Shown here in pieces: positions 25,066-33,567 of a stretch of 41,627 bases of DNA; position 1 is the stretch's first letter, and every line of letters begins with the position of its first letter. Made by a program: the position numbers and the translations under genes. The notes under the pieces are model-generated. The model searched no databases, was not told the DNA's origin, and saw only the letters and a list, made by a program, of their open reading frames with translations. This DNA comes from Vicingaceae bacterium (GTDB lineage: Bacteria; Bacteroidota; Bacteroidia; Flavobacteriales_E; Vicingaceae): contig JAQXDJ010000440.1 in assembly GCA_029251425.1 (NCBI GenBank), positions 1 through 41,627 on the forward strand. The letters are read 5' to 3'.

Positions 25066-25667
25066 AATTTTTAACAACGTTATTATCTATTCTACTTTCC
25101 TTGACATTGTTCAGTCAAAAAGAAATGTATGAAATATGCCCAATTAAAAATTCTGAAGAAGTTCCGAATGTAAACTTAAAGAACACAAAAGGAGAAACCA
25201 TTAACTTAAAAAAGTATATTGGTAAAGCCCCTGTTGTAGTCATTTTTTACCGAGGCGCTTGGTGTCCATACTGTACAAGACACCTTTCGGCATTGCAAGA
25301 GGTTAAACCTCAAGTTGATAGTTTGGGTTTTAAATTAATTGCTATTACCCCTGACAACTTTACTAAACTCGATTCCACAAAATCAAGAACAAAAGGGTTG
25401 GAGTATCAATTGTTATCAGATCAAAACCTTGAAGCTATAAATGCTTTTGGAATTGGTTGGAAAATAAACGATGAACTTTATAAAAAATATAAAGACAGTT
25501 ACGGAATGGATTCCGAATGGTGGTCTGGATCAAAACACCACGTGCTACCTGTACCTGCTGTTTTTATTATTAAAGATGGTAAAATCCAATACCAACATGT
25601 TGATCCAAACTATTCAAACAGGTTAGAACCCAAACTCTTATTAAATCTGTTAAAGACAGTAAAATGA
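25062..25667 (+). CDS. Exported peroxiredoxin-like (AhpC/TSA family) protein
   Basis: A 201-aa thioredoxin-fold protein with a signal peptide (residues 1-18, ending LTLFSQ). The active-site block YRGAWCPYCTRHL near residue 63 has the peroxidatic-type Cys in a CxxC context, as in the AhpC/TSA-related subfamily rather than typical 2-Cys AhpC. The downstream ITPDN and the VFIIKDGKIQYQHVDPNY segment fit the same fold. It probably acts in the periplasm on peroxides or as a thiol oxidoreductase. Its start overlaps the preceding small gene by 4 bases (ATGA), and a sulfurtransferase follows after 6 bases, which together suggest sulfur/redox chemistry. Confidence 0.87.
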   Translation: MKFLTTLLSILLSLTLFSQKEMYEICPIKNSEEVPNVNLKNTKGETINLKKYIGKAPVVVIFYRGAWCPYCTRHLSALQEVKPQVDSLGFKLIAITPDNFTKLDSTKSRTKGLEYQLLSDQNLEAINAFGIGWKINDELYKKYKDSYGMDSEWWSGSKHHVLPVPAVFIIKDGKIQYQHVDPNYSNRLEPKLLLNLLKTVK

Positions 25668-25673
25668 TATTCA

Positions 25674-26489
25674 ATGACAGAACCTATTGTTTCTTCTCAA
25701 TGGCTTTTTGAAAACCTCAACCATCCAGATTTAGTTATTTTGGATGCTAGTGTAACAAAAGTAACGGAAAATCAAGATAAAACAATTGATAACACTCAAA
25801 TAAAAGGAGCCCGTTTTTTCGATTTAAAAAACAGTTTTAGTAATAAGGCTGCTAATTTACCAAACACATTCCCTAATGCTGCTCAATTTGAATCTGAGAC
25901 CCAAAAACTAGGAATAAACAATGATAGTTTAATTGTTGTTTACGATAACTTAGGAATTTATTCTAGCCCAAGAATTTGGTGGATGCTAAAAACAATGGGA
26001 CACCAAAATGTTTCAGTACTAAACGGAGGGTTACCCGACTGGTTAGAAAACGGATATCCAACAGAAGAAAAACAACTGCAACAATACAAGTTAGGGAATT
26101 TTAAAGCTAAACTAGATACTGAAAAAGTTAAAAACTTTGCTTTTGTAAAAGCAAACCTCAATAATGAGAATAGCATTATTATTGATGCTCGTTCTTCTGG
26201 TAGGTTTAACGGAACTGATCCTGAACCAAGAGAAGATTTAAGAAGTGGAAGCATTCCAAATTCTTATAACATTCCTTTTGATGATGTTTTAGATAATGGT
26301 AAGTTTAAATCTAAAGAAGAATTAAAAGCCATTTTTTCAAAAATTAATACTGAAAACAAAGAGCTAACCTACTCTTGTGGTTCAGGATTAACTGCTTGTA
26401 TTATTTTGTTAGCTGGTGAGTTAGTAATCCCCAACCCAACAAGTGTTTATGATGGCTCTTGGACCGAGTGGGCGCAAAAAGAAAGCTAG
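25674..26489 (+). CDS. Thiosulfate/3-mercaptopyruvate sulfurtransferase
   Basis: A 271-aa protein with two rhodanese domains. The N-terminal one (residues 1-130, VSSQWLFENL, VILDAS, IKGARFFDL) is the inactive copy. The C-terminal one carries the nucleophile Cys235 in SCGSGLTAC, where CGSGxTA resembles the mercaptopyruvate sulfurtransferase loop more than the CRKGVT of thiosulfate sulfurtransferase. It moves sulfane sulfur to thiol acceptors or cyanide. No signal peptide is seen. It is the last gene of the asd run, 6 bases after the peroxiredoxin-like gene. Confidence 0.9.
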   Translation: MTEPIVSSQWLFENLNHPDLVILDASVTKVTENQDKTIDNTQIKGARFFDLKNSFSNKAANLPNTFPNAAQFESETQKLGINNDSLIVVYDNLGIYSSPRIWWMLKTMGHQNVSVLNGGLPDWLENGYPTEEKQLQQYKLGNFKAKLDTEKVKNFAFVKANLNNENSIIIDARSSGRFNGTDPEPREDLRSGSIPNSYNIPFDDVLDNGKFKSKEELKAIFSKINTENKELTYSCGSGLTACIILLAGELVIPNPTSVYDGSWTEWAQKES

Positions 26490-26503
26490 TAATTTCATCT
26501 GAT

Positions 26504-26651
26504 TGTCATTTTGAGTAATAATTTGTTGCAAATTTATTTGCTATACAAATTGCAACCGAAAAATCTATTGATTCAAACAGCCCTGTTTTAGATCCTTCAC
26601 TTTGTTTTATTTCGAAAATAAATTTTCGATAAAACTTCATTCAGCATGACA
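26504..26651. repeat. Degenerate palindromic intergenic repeat
   Basis: The gap between two convergent genes begins with TGTCATTTTGAGT and ends with ATTCAGCATGACA, inverted copies matching at 10 of 13 positions. Inside are two imperfect hairpins: TTGCAAATTT...AAATTGCAA (about 26524-26553) and TTTTATTTCGAAAAT...ATTTTCGATAAAA (about 26605-26635). The ends resemble the GTGACA/TGTCA boundary of a dispersed intergenic repeat I know from many Bacteroidetes genomes. No ORF is inside. It may terminate transcription from both sides. Confidence 0.45.
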
Positions 26652-26656
26652 AAAAA

Positions 26657-27325
26657 TTAAGCTTTGATTTTCAAAATCAAATTAGGATCTAAGCAGTTTT
26701 TTAAATCTGCTTTTTGGTTGGATAAAGAAGTTACTCCTGGAAAATCACCTTCCATTCCTTTCATATCTTGTATTACTTGAAAATGTAAATGAGGAGGATA
26801 ATCTCCATTATCCGGGTAATTACCAATTGCCGCAAAATCTTCTCCTGAACTAATCGTTTTTCCCGCTTCTAATCCAGCTAAAGATTTTGTTGTTAAATGT
26901 CCGTAAAGCGTATAAAAAGTGTTTCCTTTTAAATTGTGTTCTAAAATAATTGTTGGTCCGTAGTTTCCTTCACCTAAATTGTTTTTAAAACTGTGTATTT
27001 TCCCTTTTAATGGAGCAAAAACAGGTGTTCCTGCAGTTGTCCACAAATCTAATCCTAAATGGATAAATCGTTCCTCTAATTCCGAAGAATTAAATTCTTC
27101 GCTTCGTTTATAAATGTTTCGGGGTTCATTATAGCCTCCAACAGCAATTGTAGTGTTATTATCCCTTAAATACTGGTTTACAAATTCAGAAAACTCTTCA
27201 GAATTATTAGTGTCAACTTTCGCTAAACCTGGGTTGTTTTGAGATAAATCTATCCAAACAAAATCATCGGTTTCAGCTTTTACAACTGGGCTAAATTCAG
27301 TTTCAGAAAGAAGCGCTTCTAACAT
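26657..27325 (-). CDS. M23 family (LytM-type) peptidoglycan endopeptidase
   Basis: A 222-aa protein whose C-terminal half is an M23 domain with the full zinc set: HLGLD (HxxxD) near residue 88, the catalytic YGHLT, and PHLHFQV (HxH). M23 enzymes cut peptide bonds in peptidoglycan. No signal peptide or membrane segment is present in the first 60 residues, which is unusual for a cell-wall enzyme with intact active site. Its ATG overlaps the lepA stop by one base (TAATG), so it is translationally coupled to lepA. Either it reaches the wall by another route, acts on a cytosolic substrate, or the active form is exported after processing. Confidence 0.85.
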   Translation of the reverse strand: MLEALLSETEFSPVVKAETDDFVWIDLSQNNPGLAKVDTNNSEEFSEFVNQYLRDNNTTIAVGGYNEPRNIYKRSEEFNSSELEERFIHLGLDLWTTAGTPVFAPLKGKIHSFKNNLGEGNYGPTIILEHNLKGNTFYTLYGHLTTKSLAGLEAGKTISSGEDFAAIGNYPDNGDYPPHLHFQVIQDMKGMEGDFPGVTSLSNQKADLKNCLDPNLILKIKA

Positions 27326-29118
27326 TAGTCATTCAGTTTCAATACCGCCATAAATGCTTTTGGCGGAACTTCTACACTACCAATTTGTTTCATCTTTTTC
27401 TTTCCTGCTTTTTGTTTTTCTAAGAGTTTACGCTTACGCGAAATATCTCCACCGTAACATTTAGCTGTTACATCTTTACGCAATGCAGAAAGTGATTCTC
27501 TAGATATAATTTTTGCTCCGATAGCCGCCTGTATTGCAATAGCAAACTGTTGTCTTGGAATTAATTCTCTTAATTTTTTACAGATTTTCTTCCCTAGCTC
27601 GTAAGCATTATCTTTATGCACCAAAGCAGATAAAGCATCAACCATATCTCCATTTAGCATGATGTCCATTTTTACCAAATGCGATTCTCTAAACCCAATT
27701 GGGTGATAATCGAAAGAAGCATACCCTCTTGAAATAGACTTTAATCGATCATAAAAATCAAAAACAATCTCAGCTAAAGGCACATTAAAATTCAATTCAA
27801 CCCTATCTGTTGTTAAATAAACCTGATTGGTTAATTCACCTCTTTTTTCAATTGCCAAACTCATAATTGGCCCAACGTAGTCCGATTTTGTAATGATAGA
27901 AGCTTTAATATAAGGCTCCTCCATTTTATGAATCATACTTGGATCTGGAAAATCTAACGGGTTATTTACAACAATAGGTGTTTCTTTGTCTCTTGTTAAA
28001 AATGCTCGGTAAGATACGTTAGGAACTGTGGTAATTACAGTCATATTAAACTCACGTTCTAACCGTTCTTGAATAATTTCCATGTGCAGCATTCCTAAAA
28101 ACCCACATCTAAAACCAAAACCTAAGGCTGCAGAACTTTCTGGTTCAAAGGTTAACGAAGCATCGTTCAATTGCAATTTTTCCATTGCATCTCTCAGCTC
28201 TTCAAACTCATCGGTATCTACAGGGTAAATTCCTGCAAAAACCATTGGTTTTACATCCTCAAACCCCTGAATTGCCTCTGCTGGGTTTCCAACAGTAGTA
28301 ATCGTATCTCCAACCTTTACCTCTTTAGCAACTTTAATTCCTGAAATAATATACCCAACATCTCCGGTTTTAATCACCTTCTTAGGTTCTTGTTTCATTT
28401 TTAACGTTCCTATTTCATCAGCAAAATATTCTTTATCTGTGTTGATGAACTTTACTTTTTCCCCTTTTTTAATTTCCCCATTTAACACTTTAAAATAAGC
28501 GTTAATCCCTCTATAAGAATCAAAAACAGAATCAAAGATTAATGCTTGAAAAGGTGCATCTGGATCTCCAACTGGAGCAGGAACTCTTTTTACAACTGCC
28601 TCTAAAATATCCTCTACGCCTAACCCTGTTTTACCGCTAGCCGATAAAATATCATCTCTATCACACCCTATCAAATCAACAATTTGATCTTTAACTTCCT
28701 CTGGCATTGCACTTTGCAAATCCATCTTATTCATTACCGGAATAATTTCTAAATCATTCTCGATAGCCAAATAAAGGTTAGAAATTGTTTGCGCTTGTAT
28801 TCCTTGTGTTGCATCAACAATTAACAAAGCTCCCTCACATGAGGCAATAGAACGAGAAACTTCATAAGAAAAATCTACGTGTCCGGGAGTATCAATTAAG
28901 TTCATTACATAGTTCTCTCCTTCATAAGGATACTCCATTTGTATGGCATGACTCTTAATGGTAATACCTCTCTCTCGCTCAATATCCATATCATCTAAAG
29001 TCTGCTCTTGCAACTCTCTGTCCGATATTGTTCCCGTAGTTTGTAGTAATCTATCCGCCAAGGTACTCTTACCATGATCAATGTGAGCGATTATACAAAA
29101 ATTTCTAATGTTTTTCAT
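27325..29118 (-). CDS. lepA: Elongation factor 4 (LepA)
   Basis: A 597-aa translational GTPase that back-translocates or rescues stalled ribosomes. The G-motifs are visible: [12 protein letters not shown] (G1) near the N-terminus, RERGITIKS (G2), DTPGHVDF (G3) and NKMDL (G4). The C-terminal LepA-specific region ends in the Lys-rich [18 protein letters not shown] stretch. The length is normal. It has a good promoter of its own (29166-29136) and is followed by the M23 gene in a TAATG overlap. Confidence 0.97.
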   Translation of the reverse strand: MKNIRNFCIIAHIDHGKSTLADRLLQTTGTISDRELQEQTLDDMDIERERGITIKSHAIQMEYPYEGENYVMNLIDTPGHVDFSYEVSRSIASCEGALLIVDATQGIQAQTISNLYLAIENDLEIIPVMNKMDLQSAMPEEVKDQIVDLIGCDRDDILSASGKTGLGVEDILEAVVKRVPAPVGDPDAPFQALIFDSVFDSYRGINAYFKVLNGEIKKGEKVKFINTDKEYFADEIGTLKMKQEPKKVIKTGDVGYIISGIKVAKEVKVGDTITTVGNPAEAIQGFEDVKPMVFAGIYPVDTDEFEELRDAMEKLQLNDASLTFEPESSAALGFGFRCGFLGMLHMEIIQERLEREFNMTVITTVPNVSYRAFLTRDKETPIVVNNPLDFPDPSMIHKMEEPYIKASIITKSDYVGPIMSLAIEKRGELTNQVYLTTDRVELNFNVPLAEIVFDFYDRLKSISRGYASFDYHPIGFRESHLVKMDIMLNGDMVDALSALVHKDNAYELGKKICKKLRELIPRQQFAIAIQAAIGAKIISRESLSALRKDVTAKCYGGDISRKRKLLEKQKAGKKKMKQIGSVEVPPKAFMAVLKLND

Positions 29119-29135
29119 GTGTCGATAATAAGTGA

Positions 29136-29166
29136 CAAACTTACTTCTTTAAATCTTCTGTTACAA
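29136..29166 (-). promoter_or_regulatory. Bacteroidetes-type promoter for lepA
   Basis: On the minus strand a TTG (29166-29164) is followed 20 bases later by TAAGTTTG (29143-29136), an exact TAnnTTTG match, 17 bases before the lepA ATG. Confidence 0.7.
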
Positions 29167-29222
29167 TACTAATTCATTATCAAAAAGATGAAATATAATT
29201 TCGTTTTAATGTCTTCACGTAT

Positions 29223-29230
29223 TACATTTG
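29223..29230 (+). promoter_or_regulatory. Likely -7 box for metF
   Basis: TACATTTG fits TAnnTTTG exactly, 36 bases before the metF ATG. At the expected -33 position there is TTTCG instead of TTTG, so the upstream element is weak or replaced by regulation. Confidence 0.5.
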
Positions 29231-29266
29231 CAAATTATATTCTATTTTATAGAGAATTAATAACAA

Positions 29267-30223
29267 ATGAAAGTAACCGAACACTTAAAAAATGCGAAAA
29301 AACCAATTTTTTCGTTAGAAATATTACCCCCATTAAAAGGTAAAGGAATTCAATCTATTTATGACGGTATTGATCCTCTTATAGAGTTTGGGCCTTCATT
29401 TATTAATGTTACTTACCATAGAGAAGAGTTTGTTTATAAGAAACGAGAAAAAGGTTATTTAGAAAAAATCTCCATCAAAAAAAGACCTGGAACGGTTGGT
29501 ATCTGTGCGGCAATCGTTAATAAATACAAGGTAGATGCAATCCCACATATTATTTGTGGAGGATTTACAAAAGAAGAAACCGAAAACGCTTTAATCGATT
29601 TAAGCTTTTTAGGGATAGATAATGTTTTAGCATTACGTGGTGATCCAATAAAAACTGAAGCTGCTTTTGTGCCAGAAGAAGATGGACATGCTTATGCTGT
29701 TGATTTAGTGAAACAAGTTGTTGGGTTGAATAATGGAGAATATATGGATGAGGATTTACAAAATGCCAATCCAACTAGTTTTAGTATTGGTGTTGCTGGT
29801 TACCCAGAAAAGCATTTTGAGGCTCCCAATATGAAAAATGACTTAAAGTTTTTAAAACAAAAGGTTGAAGCTGGGGCTGACTACATAGTAACGCAACTCT
29901 TTTACGACAACCAAAAGTTTAAAGATTTTGTAGCTTTATGTAGAGAAAATGGAATTACAGTTCCTATTATTCCAGGGATAAAACCAATTTCTAATAAAAA
30001 ACAAATACTGTCTTTACCTAAGTTTTTTCATATTGACTTACCTGACGAATTGGTAGATGCTATTGAAAATGCACCAGATGCTGACGCAGTTAAACAGGTA
30101 GGAATTGATTGGGCCATTAAACAATCTAAAGACTTAATAGATTCTGGAGTACCCTGTATCCACTACTATACAATGGGTAAATCTTTAGCAGTAAGAGAGG
30201 TGGTGAAAGCTTGTTTTGGTTAA
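29267..30223 (+). CDS. metF: Methylenetetrahydrofolate reductase
   Basis: A 318-aa FAD-dependent TIM-barrel enzyme that makes 5-methyl-THF for methionine synthesis. FSLEILPP near residue 15 holds the usual catalytic Glu position, followed by FINVTYH, NVLALRGDP, IGVAGYPEKH, GADYIVTQLFYDN and PIIPGIKP. The length is in the normal range. It stands alone, divergent from lepA, and its last 4 bases overlap the end of ribE on the other strand. metH is not in the window. Confidence 0.95.
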   Translation: MKVTEHLKNAKKPIFSLEILPPLKGKGIQSIYDGIDPLIEFGPSFINVTYHREEFVYKKREKGYLEKISIKKRPGTVGICAAIVNKYKVDAIPHIICGGFTKEETENALIDLSFLGIDNVLALRGDPIKTEAAFVPEEDGHAYAVDLVKQVVGLNNGEYMDEDLQNANPTSFSIGVAGYPEKHFEAPNMKNDLKFLKQKVEAGADYIVTQLFYDNQKFKDFVALCRENGITVPIIPGIKPISNKKQILSLPKFFHIDLPDELVDAIENAPDADAVKQVGIDWAIKQSKDLIDSGVPCIHYYTMGKSLAVREVVKACFG

Positions 30224-30807
30224 TTACTAACCATCAACTTCGCCACATATTTTCCAATAATATCAAATTCTAAATTGATTTTATCACCTGGTGTTAAGGT
30301 GTTAAAGGTTGTGTGTTCTTTTGTATAAGGGATAATACAAACCGAAAATTGATTGTCTTGTGAGTTAACTACTGTTAAACTCACTCCGTTAACCGTAATA
30401 GATCCTTTTTCTACTGTTACATTACCATTTGTTGGCACATACTCAAAAGTAAACATCCAGCTTCCATCTTCTTCTTTTACAGCTTTACAAATGGCTGTTT
30501 GGTCAACATGTCCTTGTACCACATGTCCATCAAAACGACCATTGGCTGCCATTGCTCGTTCTAAGTTTACAGTACTTCCAACAACTAAATGACCAATGTT
30601 TGATTTATCTAACGTCTCTTTAATAGCGGTTACTGTATAAACATCATCATTAATTTTAACGATAGTTAAACACACGCCATTATGTGCTAAACTTTGGTCA
30701 ATTTTCATTTCGTTGGTAAAATCGCATCTCACTGAAAAATGAACATTTTCTCCTTCTTTTTCAATAGCAATAACTTCGCCTAAACCCTCTATAATTCCTG
30801 TAAACAT
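30220..30807 (-). CDS. ribE: Riboflavin synthase (alpha subunit type)
   Basis: A 195-aa cytoplasmic enzyme that dismutates two 6,7-dimethyl-8-ribityllumazines to riboflavin. It begins with the family's MFTGIIEGLG and shows two lumazine-binding repeats: NGVCLTIV in the first (residues 1-90) with GHVVQGHVD between, and VNGVSLTVV in the second. The length is normal. It overlaps metF tail to tail by 4 bases. A -7-like TAATTTTG lies 40 bases upstream. Its usual partner genes (ribD, ribH) are not in the window. Confidence 0.95.
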   Translation of the reverse strand: MFTGIIEGLGEVIAIEKEGENVHFSVRCDFTNEMKIDQSLAHNGVCLTIVKINDDVYTVTAIKETLDKSNIGHLVVGSTVNLERAMAANGRFDGHVVQGHVDQTAICKAVKEEDGSWMFTFEYVPTNGNVTVEKGSITVNGVSLTVVNSQDNQFSVCIIPYTKEHTTFNTLTPGDKINLEFDIIGKYVAKLMVSN

Positions 30808-30821
30808 ATTTTATTCTTTTT

Positions 30822-30848
30822 TACCCTTCGACTCCGCTCAGGGTGACA
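30822..30848. repeat. Dispersed intergenic repeat fragment
   Basis: The sequence CTTCGACTCCGCTCAGGGTG followed by ACA is a fragment of a dispersed intergenic repeat I recognise from many Bacteroidetes genomes, where it often occurs as inverted pairs. Only one half is visible here. It is far more GC-rich than its surroundings and lies in the leader of ribE. Confidence 0.4.
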
Positions 30849-30881
30849 AAATTAGATTTTTTCTCACTTATTTCTTATCAA
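30847..30881 (-). promoter_or_regulatory. Possible ribE promoter
   Basis: TAATTTTG (30854-30847 on the minus strand) is an exact -7 match. A TTG sits at 30881-30879, giving a 24-base spacer, slightly long. The site overlaps the 3' end of the upstream gene. No sequence resembling an FMN riboswitch is present between it and ribE. Confidence 0.35.
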
Positions 30882-33503
30882 TGTAACAAAACCCTTAATT
30901 ACTCTGGGTTTAGAGCCATCCAAACAAACCTCATTAATTGTGCAAACATAATAATAGGTTCCGTCAGCACAAGGTGACTGGTTTTCTTGATTGGTACCAT
31001 CCCAATTAATATCTGGATCTGTAGTTTGGAAAACCAACTGTCCCCAACGATTAAATATTTGTACCTCAACCGTCTCTACAAAACTATATGGAAACGGAAT
31101 TACAAAATCATTTTTACCATCATTTCCTGGAGTAAAAACATTGGGTAAACGATAAACATTACAAGCCGTATCAGGTAGATCTGTTGGGGTTGAAACGCAA
31201 CCTAAATTACCTGCACAAGCGCCATTTGGGTTATCTACACAAACAGAATCACTATAAGCACTTTCATTCCCCACAGAATCTATCCCGGTAATTACATAAC
31301 ACCCCACAATAGATTCAATATCAGCATGTAGATAACTCGTGTCTGTACCGTTAGGTATATTAGCAATCAAACTGTACTCTCCTGTTAAAGAATCTTTTCT
31401 AAAAATATTAAACTGCAACACATCATCAGCACAACCGGGGTTTTGAATCTGCCAATACAATTTGTTTTCTTGTGCTTCACAATTTACTTCAATACACAAG
31501 CTTGGTGGGCAAGGAATAACATTATCAATAGGTTGTCCGCAATTTTCTTGCGAATTATTTTCTATTGGTGAAATGGTTCCTGGCAAAGAGTAAGTTCCGA
31601 TACTTTTTATTTTATAACAATATGTTTTCAGGTTCGCTAAGCCTGTATCAACATAAGTTTGATTGGTAGTTATATCTAACGAATCGAAATTTAGTGTTAT
31701 TGGATTTTGTTTATAAATTACATATTGAGAATTAGCCCAAGGCACGTTTTCATTCCAACTCAATGTTATCTGATTGTCTGATGGTGTTAAATTTAAATAA
31801 ACAGAAGAAGCAACTGTAGAGCTACCCATAAACTCTCTTACACCAGCAGTTAAATTATAAATGTCTATTCGATAATAGTATTCAATATCTCTGGTGTTTA
31901 AAAGCGTGTCTGTGTAGGAAGTGTCATTTATGCTCGCTGTAGAATCAATCAAAACCATGTTGCTCGTATTTTGTTCTCCTCTATAAACTAAATAACGATA
32001 AGGCCCAGGAAACTGAACGGTGTTGTGCTCTGTTGGTTTAGACCACTCCACATAAATAGCTCCGTTAGTTTGGTTTGTATTGTTAACATTCACCCGAGTT
32101 ATAACTGCAACATCTTTTACCAAATGGTCACAAGCTTCATCTGAGGCTATACTTTCTGCTCCATCAGGAAAGCAAGCTACAACTCTATAACAATACTCTT
32201 CACCTATAACTAATCCCTGCCCATTATTATCATCACTAAAAGTTGTACTAATTAAAGAGTTTGTTGTTCCTATTAACTGAAAACCTACTGAAGCAGGAAT
32301 TCCTGTTTCACAAACTCCTGGAGACCAATTTGAAGCACCCAGTTTTCGATAAATTTTATACTGAGAAATAGGCGAACAAATACTTTGGTTCCAATTTAAT
32401 GTAATAGTATTAGCCAAAACTGATGTTGTTAAATTTTCAGGTTTTGGAGCTATTACTTTAATTCTTGTAGTATGAAAATCTGCCAAATTATATGGCCCGG
32501 CCTGAACTGCTTTTATAGAGACGGAATAAGGTCCTTTTCTAACATTACTACAGTTTGTTTCCCAATAAAAACTAGCTGTTGTAGAAGTTGATGGCGCTGA
32601 AGTTTGTTGAAACAATGCTGAATTCTGAACCAAGTAAGGTGTTCCTGTTGATGTAAGTGTTACAGGAAAACTCCCTGTTGTAGTATAGTTAACATCCAAG
32701 GTATCTCCTGCAATTACACAAGTGTCTGTTACTCCAACAATATTTGGTGGAGGATCACAACCTCCAACAACAGTAATTTGCATATCTCTTAAAATACTTC
32801 CTATTTTATTTCCATCTCTAAACTCTTCAATTAAAATAGCTACATTATACTCCCCTATTGCTATGGGTGAATCCCAAATTAAATCTCCTGTAAGATTATC
32901 TATCGTAATAAAACTGGATGCTTGTGGCAACTGATACCCAGGTATTGGAGCTCCATTTTCTCTAAAGCTAGGACTTAGAGAGTAATATAAACTATCCCCG
33001 TCAGGATCTATAGCCCCAGGATTGTGCACATAAGTAAAACCAACACAAGCATTATCAATAGGAGGATTTAATAGCGTAGGAGAATTATTCGCGCCTAAAA
33101 AAGGGTTAATATAAAGCTGAGTTTGTAAATAAAATATAATGTTAATTGAGTTTGGAATATTCATGCTTCCAGCATTTCTGTTAGGGTCTTCTACTCTAAT
33201 CAGATAGGGTGATGGTGATGCTCCAGGATAAGTGTGTTGGGCAACATAAGTATTTTTTTCAATATCATTCCCCAACGAAATTTGACTTACCCGCTCAATA
33301 GAATCTTGAACAGTTCCATCTCCCCAAAATATTCCTAAATTCGGCCGTTCAGCAGTACTCGATTCTTTAACATAGGTAACAACAGTTACCTCATAAGTTA
33401 ATCCCGAAACATGTGTAAAAGTTATTTCTCCAGCACGATTGTGCGTTGCAAATACATTTCCTGCAAACGATAGTAATAATATGATTATGAGATTTTTTAG
33501 CAT
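30864..33503 (-). CDS. Large secreted protein with gliding-motility-associated (T9SS type B) C-terminal domain
   Basis: An 879-aa exported protein. Signal peptide residues 1-19 (ending GNVFA) are followed by ATHNRAGEITF, an N-terminal pattern frequent in large Bacteroidetes surface proteins. Residues 20-245 include PKD-like beta domains (FWGDGTVQDS; DPDGDSLYYSLSP). Several fibronectin type III-like domains follow from about 355 to 780 (repeats of the YKIYRK and YRIDIYN type). The last 90 residues, from LPNVFTPGNDGKNDF through FNRWGQLVFQT to DGTYYY, are the CHU_C/type B sorting domain. It is a likely cell-surface or released adhesin or matrix protein. It is monocistronic by appearance. Confidence 0.87.
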   Translation of the reverse strand: MLKNLIIILLLSFAGNVFATHNRAGEITFTHVSGLTYEVTVVTYVKESSTAERPNLGIFWGDGTVQDSIERVSQISLGNDIEKNTYVAQHTYPGASPSPYLIRVEDPNRNAGSMNIPNSINIIFYLQTQLYINPFLGANNSPTLLNPPIDNACVGFTYVHNPGAIDPDGDSLYYSLSPSFRENGAPIPGYQLPQASSFITIDNLTGDLIWDSPIAIGEYNVAILIEEFRDGNKIGSILRDMQITVVGGCDPPPNIVGVTDTCVIAGDTLDVNYTTTGSFPVTLTSTGTPYLVQNSALFQQTSAPSTSTTASFYWETNCSNVRKGPYSVSIKAVQAGPYNLADFHTTRIKVIAPKPENLTTSVLANTITLNWNQSICSPISQYKIYRKLGASNWSPGVCETGIPASVGFQLIGTTNSLISTTFSDDNNGQGLVIGEEYCYRVVACFPDGAESIASDEACDHLVKDVAVITRVNVNNTNQTNGAIYVEWSKPTEHNTVQFPGPYRYLVYRGEQNTSNMVLIDSTASINDTSYTDTLLNTRDIEYYYRIDIYNLTAGVREFMGSSTVASSVYLNLTPSDNQITLSWNENVPWANSQYVIYKQNPITLNFDSLDITTNQTYVDTGLANLKTYCYKIKSIGTYSLPGTISPIENNSQENCGQPIDNVIPCPPSLCIEVNCEAQENKLYWQIQNPGCADDVLQFNIFRKDSLTGEYSLIANIPNGTDTSYLHADIESIVGCYVITGIDSVGNESAYSDSVCVDNPNGACAGNLGCVSTPTDLPDTACNVYRLPNVFTPGNDGKNDFVIPFPYSFVETVEVQIFNRWGQLVFQTTDPDINWDGTNQENQSPCADGTYYYVCTINEVCLDGSKPRVIKGFVTLIRNK

Positions 33504-33567
33504 CTAGAATCAATAAAGTTACTGTTTTTTTACCTACTGGTTAGTACCGTTAAAAAAGTGATAAATA

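Noticed and set aside
30808-30863. FMN riboswitch in front of ribE
   Set aside because: The leader is about 40 bases and contains a dispersed-repeat fragment, far too short for the FMN aptamer.
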